A stretch of 36,436 nt of DNA from Lachnospiraceae bacterium (GTDB lineage Bacteria > Bacillota > Clostridia > Lachnospirales > Lachnospiraceae), in the NCBI GenBank assembly GCA_017469935.1, contig JAFUFL010000011.1, positions 1 to 36,436 on the forward strand. Reading direction: 5' to 3'. Of the stretch, positions 25,292-32,194 are shown one piece after another. The position numbers and the translations under genes were made by a program. Each line of letters opens with the position of its first letter. The first letter of the stretch is position 1. The notes under the pieces are model-generated. The model ran no database searches and was not told the origin of the DNA. It saw nothing but the letters and a program-made list of their open reading frames with translations.

Positions 25292-26306
25292 TTGACACCT
25301 CCTCTTCTACTGCCTTGGCCACTTTGTTGATGCATGCGGAGAATGAGATGTACTCCGGACATACCATGTCGCAGCGGCCGCAGCCGACACACATGTCATA
25401 GCCGAATCTCTTTCGGAAATCGAAGATCTTGTGGAGGACCTTGAAGCGCATTCTCTCGCCCTTGGTCTTTCTGTACTGGCCGCCGCCGGCGACGTTCGTG
25501 TAGCCGTCCACCATGCAGGAGGCGCCGACTCTTCTTCTCTCGCCGACCTTGCCGTTATCCGTGTAGTAGACGTCCTGCATCGTGTAGCAGGTGCAGGTGG
25601 GACATACGAAGTTGCAGCGGCCGCAGCCGATGCAGCGCACGCTGTACTCGTCCCACACGGGATTTTTGTAAATGCTGTTCGGGATGTTCTCGGGAATCGT
25701 GACGCGGGTCGCGTTCTCGGTCACATAAGCGGGCTCCACCGCTTCTTCTCTTCCGCCGCACTCCGCGAAGATCTTCGCGCACTCCTCGCACTTGACATCG
25801 CAGTGAATCTCATCGCCCACTACGTCGACGGAGAAGAGATAGCCCTCGGTGGTCCTGTTGGTGCCCATGTCCACGCAGAAGCAATCCTCCCCCGACTTCT
25901 GGCATCCGATCAGGACGAATTTGATTCGGTCGCGGATCTCTTTGTAGAAAGAGTCCTGTTCGATTCCGTTTTCAAGATAGATCTGGTCGAGGCGGCGCAC
26001 CGCGTGCATGTCGCAGCTCTTTAAGAAAACAATGACTTCCCGGGGATCTCTGTCGGCCGTCTTCACTTCGTTCTCCGTAAAGAAGAACAGCGTCTCGGAC
26101 AGAGGCGTCAGGATCTCCTTGAAAGCGTAATCCGACTTCTTGGACAGTTCAATCTCAGAGAGTCCGGTCACGAAATCATAGCGGACCACGTCCGTATCCG
26201 TGAACCTTCCCTCTCCGACCTTGAGGACCGGCGCATAGATCCGTCTCTCTTCCGCAAGCTTTTTCAGGGCCTTGTCAAAGGCCTCTTTTGTAAGTATGTA
26301 GCCCAA
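25278..26306 (-). CDS. asrA: anaerobic sulfite reductase subunit A (ferredoxin-type)
   Basis: Electron-transfer subunit of AsrABC, 342 residues. The N-terminal part is typical for AsrA (FLKSCDMHAVRRLDQIYLENG), and two [4Fe-4S] motifs lie in the C-terminal half (CIGCGRCNFVCPTC and CVGCGRCDMVCPEY). The start is a TTG at 26306, preceded by GGGAGG with 6 nt spacing; no ATG gives a better start. It follows the transporter gene by 24 bp. Confidence 0.95.
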   Translation of the reverse strand: MGYILTKEAFDKALKKLAEERRIYAPVLKVGEGRFTDTDVVRYDFVTGLSEIELSKKSDYAFKEILTPLSETLFFFTENEVKTADRDPREVIVFLKSCDMHAVRRLDQIYLENGIEQDSFYKEIRDRIKFVLIGCQKSGEDCFCVDMGTNRTTEGYLFSVDVVGDEIHCDVKCEECAKIFAECGGREEAVEPAYVTENATRVTIPENIPNSIYKNPVWDEYSVRCIGCGRCNFVCPTCTCYTMQDVYYTDNGKVGERRRVGASCMVDGYTNVAGGGQYRKTKGERMRFKVLHKIFDFRKRFGYDMCVGCGRCDMVCPEYISFSACINKVAKAVEEEVSNGSN

Positions 26307-26330
26307 TGTAAGCCTCCCTTCTATTTTGTC

Positions 26331-27275
26331 TTAACCCCTTTTCTCCTTTTTGAGAAGCATTCTGAGGAACATCAGCATCACGTAACCCACCAGCATGGAA
26401 GTCACGAAGATCTGCAGACCGGCCAGCTGTGTGCAGGCGTTTCCGAGCGCCTCGCTTCCTTTTTCCGTCAGGTATCCCGCCATCTTCTGGCTGGCCACGA
26501 CGCCGATCGCCATCGGGAAGGTGAGTCCCGCAAATCCCGGATAGAAGTCAAAAGAGAAGAAATCCGGGAGCTTAAACAGGATAAAGGCCAAAGAAGCGAG
26601 CACGCACAGGTACATAAATGTCAGCACGATCCCGTTATTCTGTCCGTAGACATTGATCAGGCTGACGACGCACAGGCTGCAGGGCGCCAGAAGGACTGCC
26701 ATGGTGTGGTAGGCCGCCGCCTTGATCTCGATCTTCATCAGTCTCCAGAGCATGAACGGCACGATCACGACATAGATGATGCAGCCGTGGATCGTGATGA
26801 ACTTCAGGATCGGGCCGGCTCCCATCTTGCCGCCGGTGACGCAGGCCACCATCCAGCCGTTGTAGGTGACGAACCAGCTGGGCATCATGCCGAGGAAGCT
26901 CTTCGGGAGGATGACTTTGCCGAAAGCGTGCTTGACGGTGAAGACGATGATGTGGATGCAGTGGATGGCCACCGCGATGAACCAGATGATCCTTCCGAAG
27001 GGAAGCCCGATCTCATAGTAGAAGCTTCCGAGCACCATCCAGCACATGCTGAAGGCGCCGTACAGACTGGCGGGGATCGTCAGGTCATATTCTTTCAGGC
27101 AGGTTTTCGGGAACATCGCTATTTTGACCGTATAGCAGATCATAAAGACCGTTCCGATCGCCATGATCAGATAGCGCAGCCACACAAAACCGAGGCCTCC
27201 GTAGACATTGCCCAGAGTCATAAAACTCAGGAAAGTGGCAATACAGGGTACAGGGATTTTTTCTAAACGACTCAT
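26331..27275 (-). CDS. TDT-family transporter (TehA/SSU1/SLAC1 type)
   Basis: A 314-residue integral membrane protein with about ten hydrophobic segments. The start PVPCIATFLSFMTLGNVYGG and the later KIAMFPKTCLKEYDLTIPAS and GFAGLTFPMAIGVVAS resemble the tellurite-resistance/dicarboxylate transporter family. This family includes anion channels and the yeast sulfite pump SSU1. Its place between a molybdoenzyme module and asrABC suggests movement of sulfite, nitrite or a similar small anion; this is inference. AGGAGAGG precedes the ATG. The gaps to its neighbours are 23-24 bp, so it belongs to the same transcript. Confidence 0.82.
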   Translation of the reverse strand: MSRLEKIPVPCIATFLSFMTLGNVYGGLGFVWLRYLIMAIGTVFMICYTVKIAMFPKTCLKEYDLTIPASLYGAFSMCWMVLGSFYYEIGLPFGRIIWFIAVAIHCIHIIVFTVKHAFGKVILPKSFLGMMPSWFVTYNGWMVACVTGGKMGAGPILKFITIHGCIIYVVIVPFMLWRLMKIEIKAAAYHTMAVLLAPCSLCVVSLINVYGQNNGIVLTFMYLCVLASLAFILFKLPDFFSFDFYPGFAGLTFPMAIGVVASQKMAGYLTEKGSEALGNACTQLAGLQIFVTSMLVGYVMLMFLRMLLKKEKRG

Positions 27276-27298
27276 TGTTACCTCTCCTTTATTGTTCC

Positions 27299-28540
27299 TC
27301 AGTCATAGTAGAACTCATAGGTATTGTCTCTGATGTGGAAGAAATCCGAGTAGTCTATATCAAAAAGAGGCTTTTTCACCTTGCGGACGTCAATCTTTCT
27401 GGCGATCATCTGCTGCAGAACGCCGCCGTATGCCAGGTCGCCCTGAAGGAGCGCGCCGATGATCTTTCCGTCCTGATGGACGATCTTCTTGTAGACGTCG
27501 CCTTTTTCGTAGGTCTCGACCTTGATGGTCTCATCGGCGGGATCCGGATTGACATTTCCGAGGGACATTGTGCTGATCTCAAGGAAGCGCATGGTGGATT
27601 TGCTGGCGAAGAAATCCGTCATCTTCTCATTAAAGCCCGCCATGTTGGCCGCCGCGATCATGCCTTCCTTGACCGCCACGGGCCAGATCGGGCTGGTGCC
27701 GGAGACGTCGCCCGCGCCGTAGATGTCGGGATCGCTGGTCTTTCCGGTCTCGTCGTAGACAAGGCCGAAGCGGGAGAGCTCGAGACCGCTGTCCGCCAGG
27801 AACTCCACGTTGGAGCGGACGCCCGCCGTGACTACGAAGAAGTCGCAGGGGATCACGGTGCCGTCGCTCAGGATCACTTCCGTGATCTCGTGCTTGTCAT
27901 TGATCGTAACTTCACCCACGCCGACGCCGTAGTGCTGCTCCACGCCGCGGGCCGCAAAGGCGTCTATATAGCTCTGCGCCGCGCGCTGGTCCAGCTGCTT
28001 GTTGAGGAGCCATCCCGCGAAGTCGCACAGGACGACCTTGACGCCCAGCTCCAGGAAGCCGGTCGCGCAGTCGATGCCGACAAGGCCCGAGCCGAGAACC
28101 ACGATATTCTTTTTGGTCTTCGCCACTTCCTTGAGGACCTCGATGTCATCGATATTGCGGAATCCGATCATGTTGGGAGAGCCGAGCATGTTCTTGATCG
28201 GCGGGAAGAAGGTGTGGGAGCCGGTGGCGATCAGGAGTTTGTCGTAGGACACTCTCTCATCGCCGTCCAGAATTACCTCTTTTTTCTCCCTGTCGAGGCC
28301 GATCGCCTCTCTGCCCTTCATCCAGTCCACCTTGTAGAGGGTCTCGAAATCCTTCTCCACAAAGCGAAGGCGCTCGATGGTCCTCTTTCCGGCCAGATAT
28401 TCGTGAAGGATGCAGCGGGAATAGATATCTTTGTCTTTGGAGATCAGCACGATCTGACAGTCTTTATCGAGCCTGCGCAGCTCCCGGATCGCGTTGACGC
28501 CGGCTGCGGAGGAGCCGATGATGACATACTTTTTACTCAT
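27299..28540 (-). CDS. NAD(P)H/FAD-dependent oxidoreductase
   Basis: A 413-residue flavoprotein of the pyridine-nucleotide-disulfide reductase superfamily, close in layout to NADH:rubredoxin reductases and the N-terminus of NirB. FAD loop VIIGSSAAGVNAIREL at 5-20, NAD loop VVLGSGLVGIDCATGFLELG near 147-166, second FAD motif PDIYGAGDV. There is no redox-active Cys pair of the CxxxxC type, so it likely passes electrons to an iron-sulfur protein. It overlaps or abuts the ferredoxin gene (1 bp apart), and so probably feeds electrons to the molybdoenzyme through that ferredoxin. Confidence 0.88.
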   Translation of the reverse strand: MSKKYVIIGSSAAGVNAIRELRRLDKDCQIVLISKDKDIYSRCILHEYLAGKRTIERLRFVEKDFETLYKVDWMKGREAIGLDREKKEVILDGDERVSYDKLLIATGSHTFFPPIKNMLGSPNMIGFRNIDDIEVLKEVAKTKKNIVVLGSGLVGIDCATGFLELGVKVVLCDFAGWLLNKQLDQRAAQSYIDAFAARGVEQHYGVGVGEVTINDKHEITEVILSDGTVIPCDFFVVTAGVRSNVEFLADSGLELSRFGLVYDETGKTSDPDIYGAGDVSGTSPIWPVAVKEGMIAAANMAGFNEKMTDFFASKSTMRFLEISTMSLGNVNPDPADETIKVETYEKGDVYKKIVHQDGKIIGALLQGDLAYGGVLQQMIARKIDVRKVKKPLFDIDYSDFFHIRDNTYEFYYD

Positions 28541-28541
28541 A

Positions 28542-28970
28542 CTACTTCACCTCCTCGAGCGTGATCGCGTGCATGGGACACATCTCCACGCACATGGGGT
28601 TTGCGGTCTTTCCGTCTTCACTCCTGTGGACGCACATGTTGCACTTCATGATCTCTCTGAAGTGAATGCTGTCGGGCTTGAGAATGCCGAAAGGACATGA
28701 CATGACGCACATGTAGCAGCTCGCGCACTGCTCCTTGTCATAGGTGACATAGCCGGTCTCGGGGTCCTTCTTCATGGCGCCCGTCATGCAGGTATAGACG
28801 CACTCGGGATGCTCGCAGTGGCGGCAAAAGATAGGGGCCGGCCTGGTCTCGCTGTCAATGACAACGCGGTTTCTGGCGTCGCCGCTCTCCGTCTCATGGC
28901 TGACCACGCATGCCGTGACGCAGGTGAGACATCCGATGCAGCGGCTGCGGTCTATTTTGATCCTGTACAT
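28542..28970 (-). CDS. four-cluster ferredoxin (4Fe-4S electron-transfer subunit)
   Basis: A 142-residue iron-sulfur protein of the DmsB/HycB type. Four cysteine groups are visible, CIGCLTCVTAC, CRHCEHPECVYTC, CASCYMCVMSCP and CNMCVH with CVEMCP, enough for four [4Fe-4S] clusters. It has no signal peptide and no twin-arginine motif, so it acts in the cytoplasm. GGAGG precedes the ATG. It lies 17 bp after the molybdoenzyme gene and next to the flavoprotein gene, forming an electron chain from NAD(P)H through FAD and iron-sulfur clusters to molybdenum. Confidence 0.92.
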   Translation of the reverse strand: MYRIKIDRSRCIGCLTCVTACVVSHETESGDARNRVVIDSETRPAPIFCRHCEHPECVYTCMTGAMKKDPETGYVTYDKEQCASCYMCVMSCPFGILKPDSIHFREIMKCNMCVHRSEDGKTANPMCVEMCPMHAITLEEVK

Positions 28971-28987
28971 AGTTACCTCCTCTTACA

Positions 28988-31072
28988 TCAGATCTTCTCA
29001 AAACGGCAGGTTCCGCCCTTGTAGTTGGGCTCTCTGGAATACTTGTCGTAGTTGGAAGGCGTCAGCTTGTTGCACTCAATGTAATGGATGGGCGCATAGA
29101 GCTGGTCATAGGGTACATTGTCCGTGATCTTGACATAGAAGACCGCGTTCTGTCCGTTGACCGAGTAGACGCGGATCTGATCCATCTCGTGAATGCCGTT
29201 CTCCTGCGCCAGCTTCGTATTCATATACAGATAAGCCTTGCTCACGGAGACGTCCTCGACGAATTTGACCTCCTTGGTGCGGCTCTGCGTGTGCCACTGG
29301 CCTACGGTTCCGCGTCCCGTGTTGAATACGAGCGGGAACTCCTCGCACTGTACATAAGGGTTGGGAAGGGGCTCCTCAAACATAAAGTTAGCCTTCTGAT
29401 TGGGCGTGTAGAACTTGCCGTCCGCATAGAGCCTTCTCTCTTCGTCGGCGAACTCCGCCTCTCTTCCCTCCGGATACGGCCACTGCCTGCCGTGGGAGCC
29501 GGTCAGCTCGTCCCACTTCACGCCGCTGAAGTCGCAGGGTTTTCCTTTGGAGATCTCGCGCAGCATGTCGAAGCACATCCTGGGAGTCTCCCACTTCTCG
29601 ATGGCCTTGCCCATTCCCAGGGCCTTGGCGACTCCGAGAATGCATTCGTAGTCGGAGATCTCGTTCTTCCCGCGGGGAAGGACCTGGCGCATGGCGGACA
29701 TTCTTCTCTCGAGGTTGATGTAAGTGCCCTCTTTCTTGATGCCGGGCACTACGGGGAAGTAAACGGTCGCGTCCTCCGCGCTCTCGATGGTGTCGTAGAT
29801 GTCCTGCACCACGAAAAGTTCCAGTTTTTTGACCGCTTCCGCGAAGGTCTCGTTGTTGGTCCAGCTGTGCCTGGGATTGGTGCACAGGATCCAGAGGCCC
29901 TTGATCTCGCCGGCGTTGATCCCTTCGACGATCTTGTTGTAAGGGATCGTGGGCTTCCTGGCCACGTGGTCCACGTCGATCCCGGTCAGCTCCGCGATCC
30001 TTTCTCTCTCCTTCTCGTCGGTAAAGTCACCGCCCGCGAACAGGCAGGTGGTATTGCTGAAAAGACGGGAGCCCATGGCGTTGCACTGTCCGGTGATGGA
30101 GTTGCCGCCGGTGCCGGGCTTTCCGATATTGCCGGTCATCAGCGCCAGGTTGATGATGGACTGCGCCGTGCGGACCGCCTCGTAGCCCTGGTTGACGCCC
30201 ATGGTCCACCAGAAGGAAACCGCCTTGCCGTTATGGATCAGATTAACCAGCTCCGTGATCTGCTCTTTGGAGAGGCCCGTCGTCTCGGATCCTCTCTCCA
30301 GCGTGAAGTCCTTAACGAAAGCGGCGAACTCATCGAACTTGTTGGTGTGCGCCTCGATGAACTCGTGGTCGATCCAGTCCTTCTCGATCAGCATATTGGC
30401 GATGGTGTACATCAGGACCAGGTCTGTCCTGGGCTTTAAGCCGTACCAGTAATCCGCGTTCATGGCCGTCTCGGACTTTCTTGGATCGATGACGATGATC
30501 TTGTGTCCGGGCACCTTGTTCTTGCGCACCCGCCCCCATACGATGGGATGAGCCACTACCGGGTTGGAGCCGATGAAAATGAGCGTGTCGGACAGCTCCA
30601 GGTCTTTGAGCGTATAGCCGGGCGCGTCATAGCCGAAGGTCTGCTTGTGGCCTACCGCGGCGGTCGCCATGCACAGACGCGTATTTCCGTCTACGTTGGT
30701 CTGCAGGTAATTTCTCATCACATGGCCGAAAATAGCGAACTCCTCCAAAGTCAGCTGCCCTGTGCTGATGCCGGCGACGCTCTCCGTCCCGTATTTGGCC
30801 TGCAGCTCCTTGAGCTTGTCGGCGACATAAGTAAATCCCTCGTCCCAGGAGACCTCTTTCATGGTCCCGTCCGCCTGCCGGATCTTGGGGAGCGCATCCG
30901 GTTTCACCGTTGTCTGCTGCTTGCTCAGCGACAGCCCCTTGATGCAGCTGAATCCGTCATTGACGGGATATCCCTTGGTAGGGATCGTCCTGACGATCCG
31001 GCCGTCTTCGACGCAGAAATCCAGATTACAGTCAATCGCGCAGAAATTGCAGGTTGATTGCACTCGTTTCAT
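28988..31072 (-). CDS. molybdopterin oxidoreductase, cytoplasmic nitrate-reductase (NasA/NarB) type
   Basis: A 694-residue Mo-bis-pyranopterin enzyme. The N-terminal [4Fe-4S] site has Cys8, Cys11, Cys15 and Cys43. The Mo ligand is predicted as Cys134 in NTRLCMATAAVGHK; an LCM motif is typical of assimilatory and periplasmic nitrate reductases, whereas formate dehydrogenases have (U/C)H. The GQWHTQSRT motif near the C-terminus also fits the Nas/Nap/Fdh group. There is no Tat signal. The start is ATG 31072 with GGAGG 5 nt upstream; an ATG at 31084 lacks a ribosome binding site. Nitrate is the best substrate guess, but another oxidised N or S anion cannot be excluded. Confidence 0.85.
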   Translation of the reverse strand: MKRVQSTCNFCAIDCNLDFCVEDGRIVRTIPTKGYPVNDGFSCIKGLSLSKQQTTVKPDALPKIRQADGTMKEVSWDEGFTYVADKLKELQAKYGTESVAGISTGQLTLEEFAIFGHVMRNYLQTNVDGNTRLCMATAAVGHKQTFGYDAPGYTLKDLELSDTLIFIGSNPVVAHPIVWGRVRKNKVPGHKIIVIDPRKSETAMNADYWYGLKPRTDLVLMYTIANMLIEKDWIDHEFIEAHTNKFDEFAAFVKDFTLERGSETTGLSKEQITELVNLIHNGKAVSFWWTMGVNQGYEAVRTAQSIINLALMTGNIGKPGTGGNSITGQCNAMGSRLFSNTTCLFAGGDFTDEKERERIAELTGIDVDHVARKPTIPYNKIVEGINAGEIKGLWILCTNPRHSWTNNETFAEAVKKLELFVVQDIYDTIESAEDATVYFPVVPGIKKEGTYINLERRMSAMRQVLPRGKNEISDYECILGVAKALGMGKAIEKWETPRMCFDMLREISKGKPCDFSGVKWDELTGSHGRQWPYPEGREAEFADEERRLYADGKFYTPNQKANFMFEEPLPNPYVQCEEFPLVFNTGRGTVGQWHTQSRTKEVKFVEDVSVSKAYLYMNTKLAQENGIHEMDQIRVYSVNGQNAVFYVKITDNVPYDQLYAPIHYIECNKLTPSNYDKYSREPNYKGGTCRFEKI

Positions 31073-31086
31073 TGTTTCCTCCATTC

Positions 31087-31194
31087 TGTATTACTGTTCG
31101 GCCTCGATAGCGAAAGTAATTGTCTGTATATGACTGAACAGTTATGTTTTCAGTTCCCGTACTCTCTGTTTTGGTTAGTTTGCACATTCTAACC
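31087..31194 (-). promoter_or_regulatory. structured leader of the molybdoenzyme operon
   Basis: The roughly 140-nt leader predicted from the -10 box can form three hairpins: GGTTAG/CTAACC (31173-31194, perfect, 10-base loop), ACTGAA/TTCAGT (about 31132-31153, perfect, 10-base loop) and ATTAC-T-TTCG/CGAA-CA-GTAAT (about 31090-31120). None is followed by a T run, so simple attenuation is unlikely. I could not match it to a known molybdenum-cofactor riboswitch. Confidence 0.45.
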
Positions 31195-31219
31195 ACTTTT
31201 TGTCCGCATAATTTTATTC

Positions 31220-31261
31220 ATTATACCATGTCGGTGGTGAATATTACGTTGCGCACGCAAC
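31220..31261 (-). promoter_or_regulatory. promoter of the molybdoenzyme-asr operon with activator dyad at -41.5
   Basis: The -10 is a consensus TATAAT on the minus strand (31220-31225), with no good -35. The perfect dyad GTTGCG-CA-CGCAAC (31248-31261) is centred at 31254.5, which is 41.5 bp upstream of the start predicted at 31213. This is the classical position for class II activation by Crp/Fnr proteins. The same dyad overlaps the -35 box of the divergent regulator promoter. Confidence 0.6.
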
Positions 31262-31277
31262 ACCGGCATACTATAAT
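31249..31277 (+). promoter_or_regulatory. promoter of the Crp/Fnr regulator gene
   Basis: TTGCGC (31249-31254), 17-bp spacer, TATAAT (31272-31277) on the plus strand, 39 bp before the start codon. The -35 lies inside the dyad GTTGCG-CA-CGCAAC, so binding of the regulator there would repress its own gene. Confidence 0.7.
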
Positions 31278-31316
31278 AGTTCAGGTTGTTCTAACAGGAA
31301 ATTCTTGGAGGTGAGT

Positions 31317-31991
31317 ATGAAAGATTTGGTCATCCGGGCCTTTGAAACACACCCGATGTTTGAAGGGATCTCCCCGGACAATTGCGCCACCATGATCAAT
31401 TGTCTGGGATGCATAAAAAAGACATATGAAAAAGATCAGATCATCTCCGCGAAGGAAGTATTCGCAAGACAAATCGGAATCGTGATCAGCGGCTGCGTCT
31501 ACACCGTTCAGGAGGATGTGTGGGGGCGCTGCACCTTCCTCTCCTACACGGGGGAAGACGGCATCTTCGGAGAAGTGCTGATCGGCGGGTCGGCGGCGGA
31601 GCGCGGGATCGTCTTTAAGGCCGCTGAACCTACCGCTGTCCTATACCTGCCGGCGGACCGGATCCTGCATCCCTGCAGGAACTCCTGCCCCTTTCACCAT
31701 CAGCTCTCGCGCAACCTCTTCCACATGATCAGCAATAAGAATGCGGCCCTCACGGAGAAAATAGAGATCACTTCCAAGTCCTCTCTGAGGGAGAAGGTCC
31801 TGGCTTACCTCTCCATCGAGTCCCGCAAAAGCGGCTCCACCAGCTTCACGATCCCTCTGGGCAGAGCGGAAATGGCCGACTACCTGTGCACGAACCGAAG
31901 TGCGCTCTCCAGGGAGCTGGCCAGGATGAAGCAGGATGGGATCATTGAATTTGAGGGAAGGGCTTTTCGGATCCTTAATGCGCAGATGTGA
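31317..31991 (+). CDS. Crp/Fnr-family transcriptional regulator
   Basis: A 224-residue protein. The N-terminal cyclic-nucleotide-like sensor domain (IGIVISGCVYTVQED...GEDGIFGEVLIGG) is followed by a dimerisation helix and a C-terminal winged HTH (LGRAEMADYLCTNRSALSRELARMKQDGII). It carries seven cysteines (23, 29, 32, 60, 72, 120, 124); the cluster near the N-terminus and HPCRNSCPFH could hold an iron-sulfur or heme-like sensor, but the spacing is not that of E. coli FNR. The ATG at 31317 has GGAGG 5 nt upstream; a TTG at 31305 is too early. It is divergent from the seven-gene redox operon, its likely target. Confidence 0.9.
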   Translation: MKDLVIRAFETHPMFEGISPDNCATMINCLGCIKKTYEKDQIISAKEVFARQIGIVISGCVYTVQEDVWGRCTFLSYTGEDGIFGEVLIGGSAAERGIVFKAAEPTAVLYLPADRILHPCRNSCPFHHQLSRNLFHMISNKNAALTEKIEITSKSSLREKVLAYLSIESRKSGSTSFTIPLGRAEMADYLCTNRSALSRELARMKQDGIIEFEGRAFRILNAQM

Positions 31992-31992
31992 C

Positions 31993-32188
31993 AAAGGGGC
32001 TATCGCACTAAGCGGGAAGTTGATAATCCTACGCTTGTGCATCATGCCCCTTCTAAACTGCATTGAATTCGCAGGAAGGATCAACCAGAAACTCCGCGAA
32101 TTCAACACCTTTTCCCCGGGCCCATCCATCCCTTTCCGCAAAAAAGGGGCGCCGCCCCAAGAATAATTCTTAGTGCGACACACTCTTT
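31993..32188. mobile_element. MITE-like element with 20-bp imperfect terminal inverted repeats
   Basis: The left end (31993-32012) and the inverted right end (32169-32188) agree at 16 of 20 positions, including the shared tip TCGCACTAAG. The 196-bp interior holds no gene. Inside the right end lie GGGGC/GCCCC and AAGAAT/ATTCTT palindromes. No clear target-site duplication is visible. It begins 1 bp after the regulator stop codon. The lack of a transposase and the small size fit a MITE; the parent element is not in the window. Confidence 0.6.
32140..32158 (-). terminator. terminator of the TAXI-GltS-GPH operon, carried inside the MITE
   Basis: On the minus strand GGGGC-GGC-GCCCC (32146-32158) is followed by six T (32140-32145). 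It lies about 36 bp after the stop codon of the GPH transporter gene. Confidence 0.8.
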
Positions 32189-32194
32189 TTTACA

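Noticed and set aside
28988-31072. formate dehydrogenase as the identity of the molybdoenzyme
   Set aside because: The predicted Mo ligand lies in LCM rather than (U/C)H, no in-frame TGA selenocysteine site exists there, and the GQWHTQSRT motif fits the nitrate reductase side of the family.
31087-31213. molybdenum-cofactor riboswitch in the operon leader
   Set aside because: The hairpins do not reproduce the conserved core I know for that motif; a covariance search would be needed to support it.
31993-32188. simple inverted-repeat terminator pair rather than a mobile element
   Set aside because: The inner GGGGC hairpin is a terminator, but the 20-bp ends agree at 16 positions over a 196-bp span, which a terminator does not explain.
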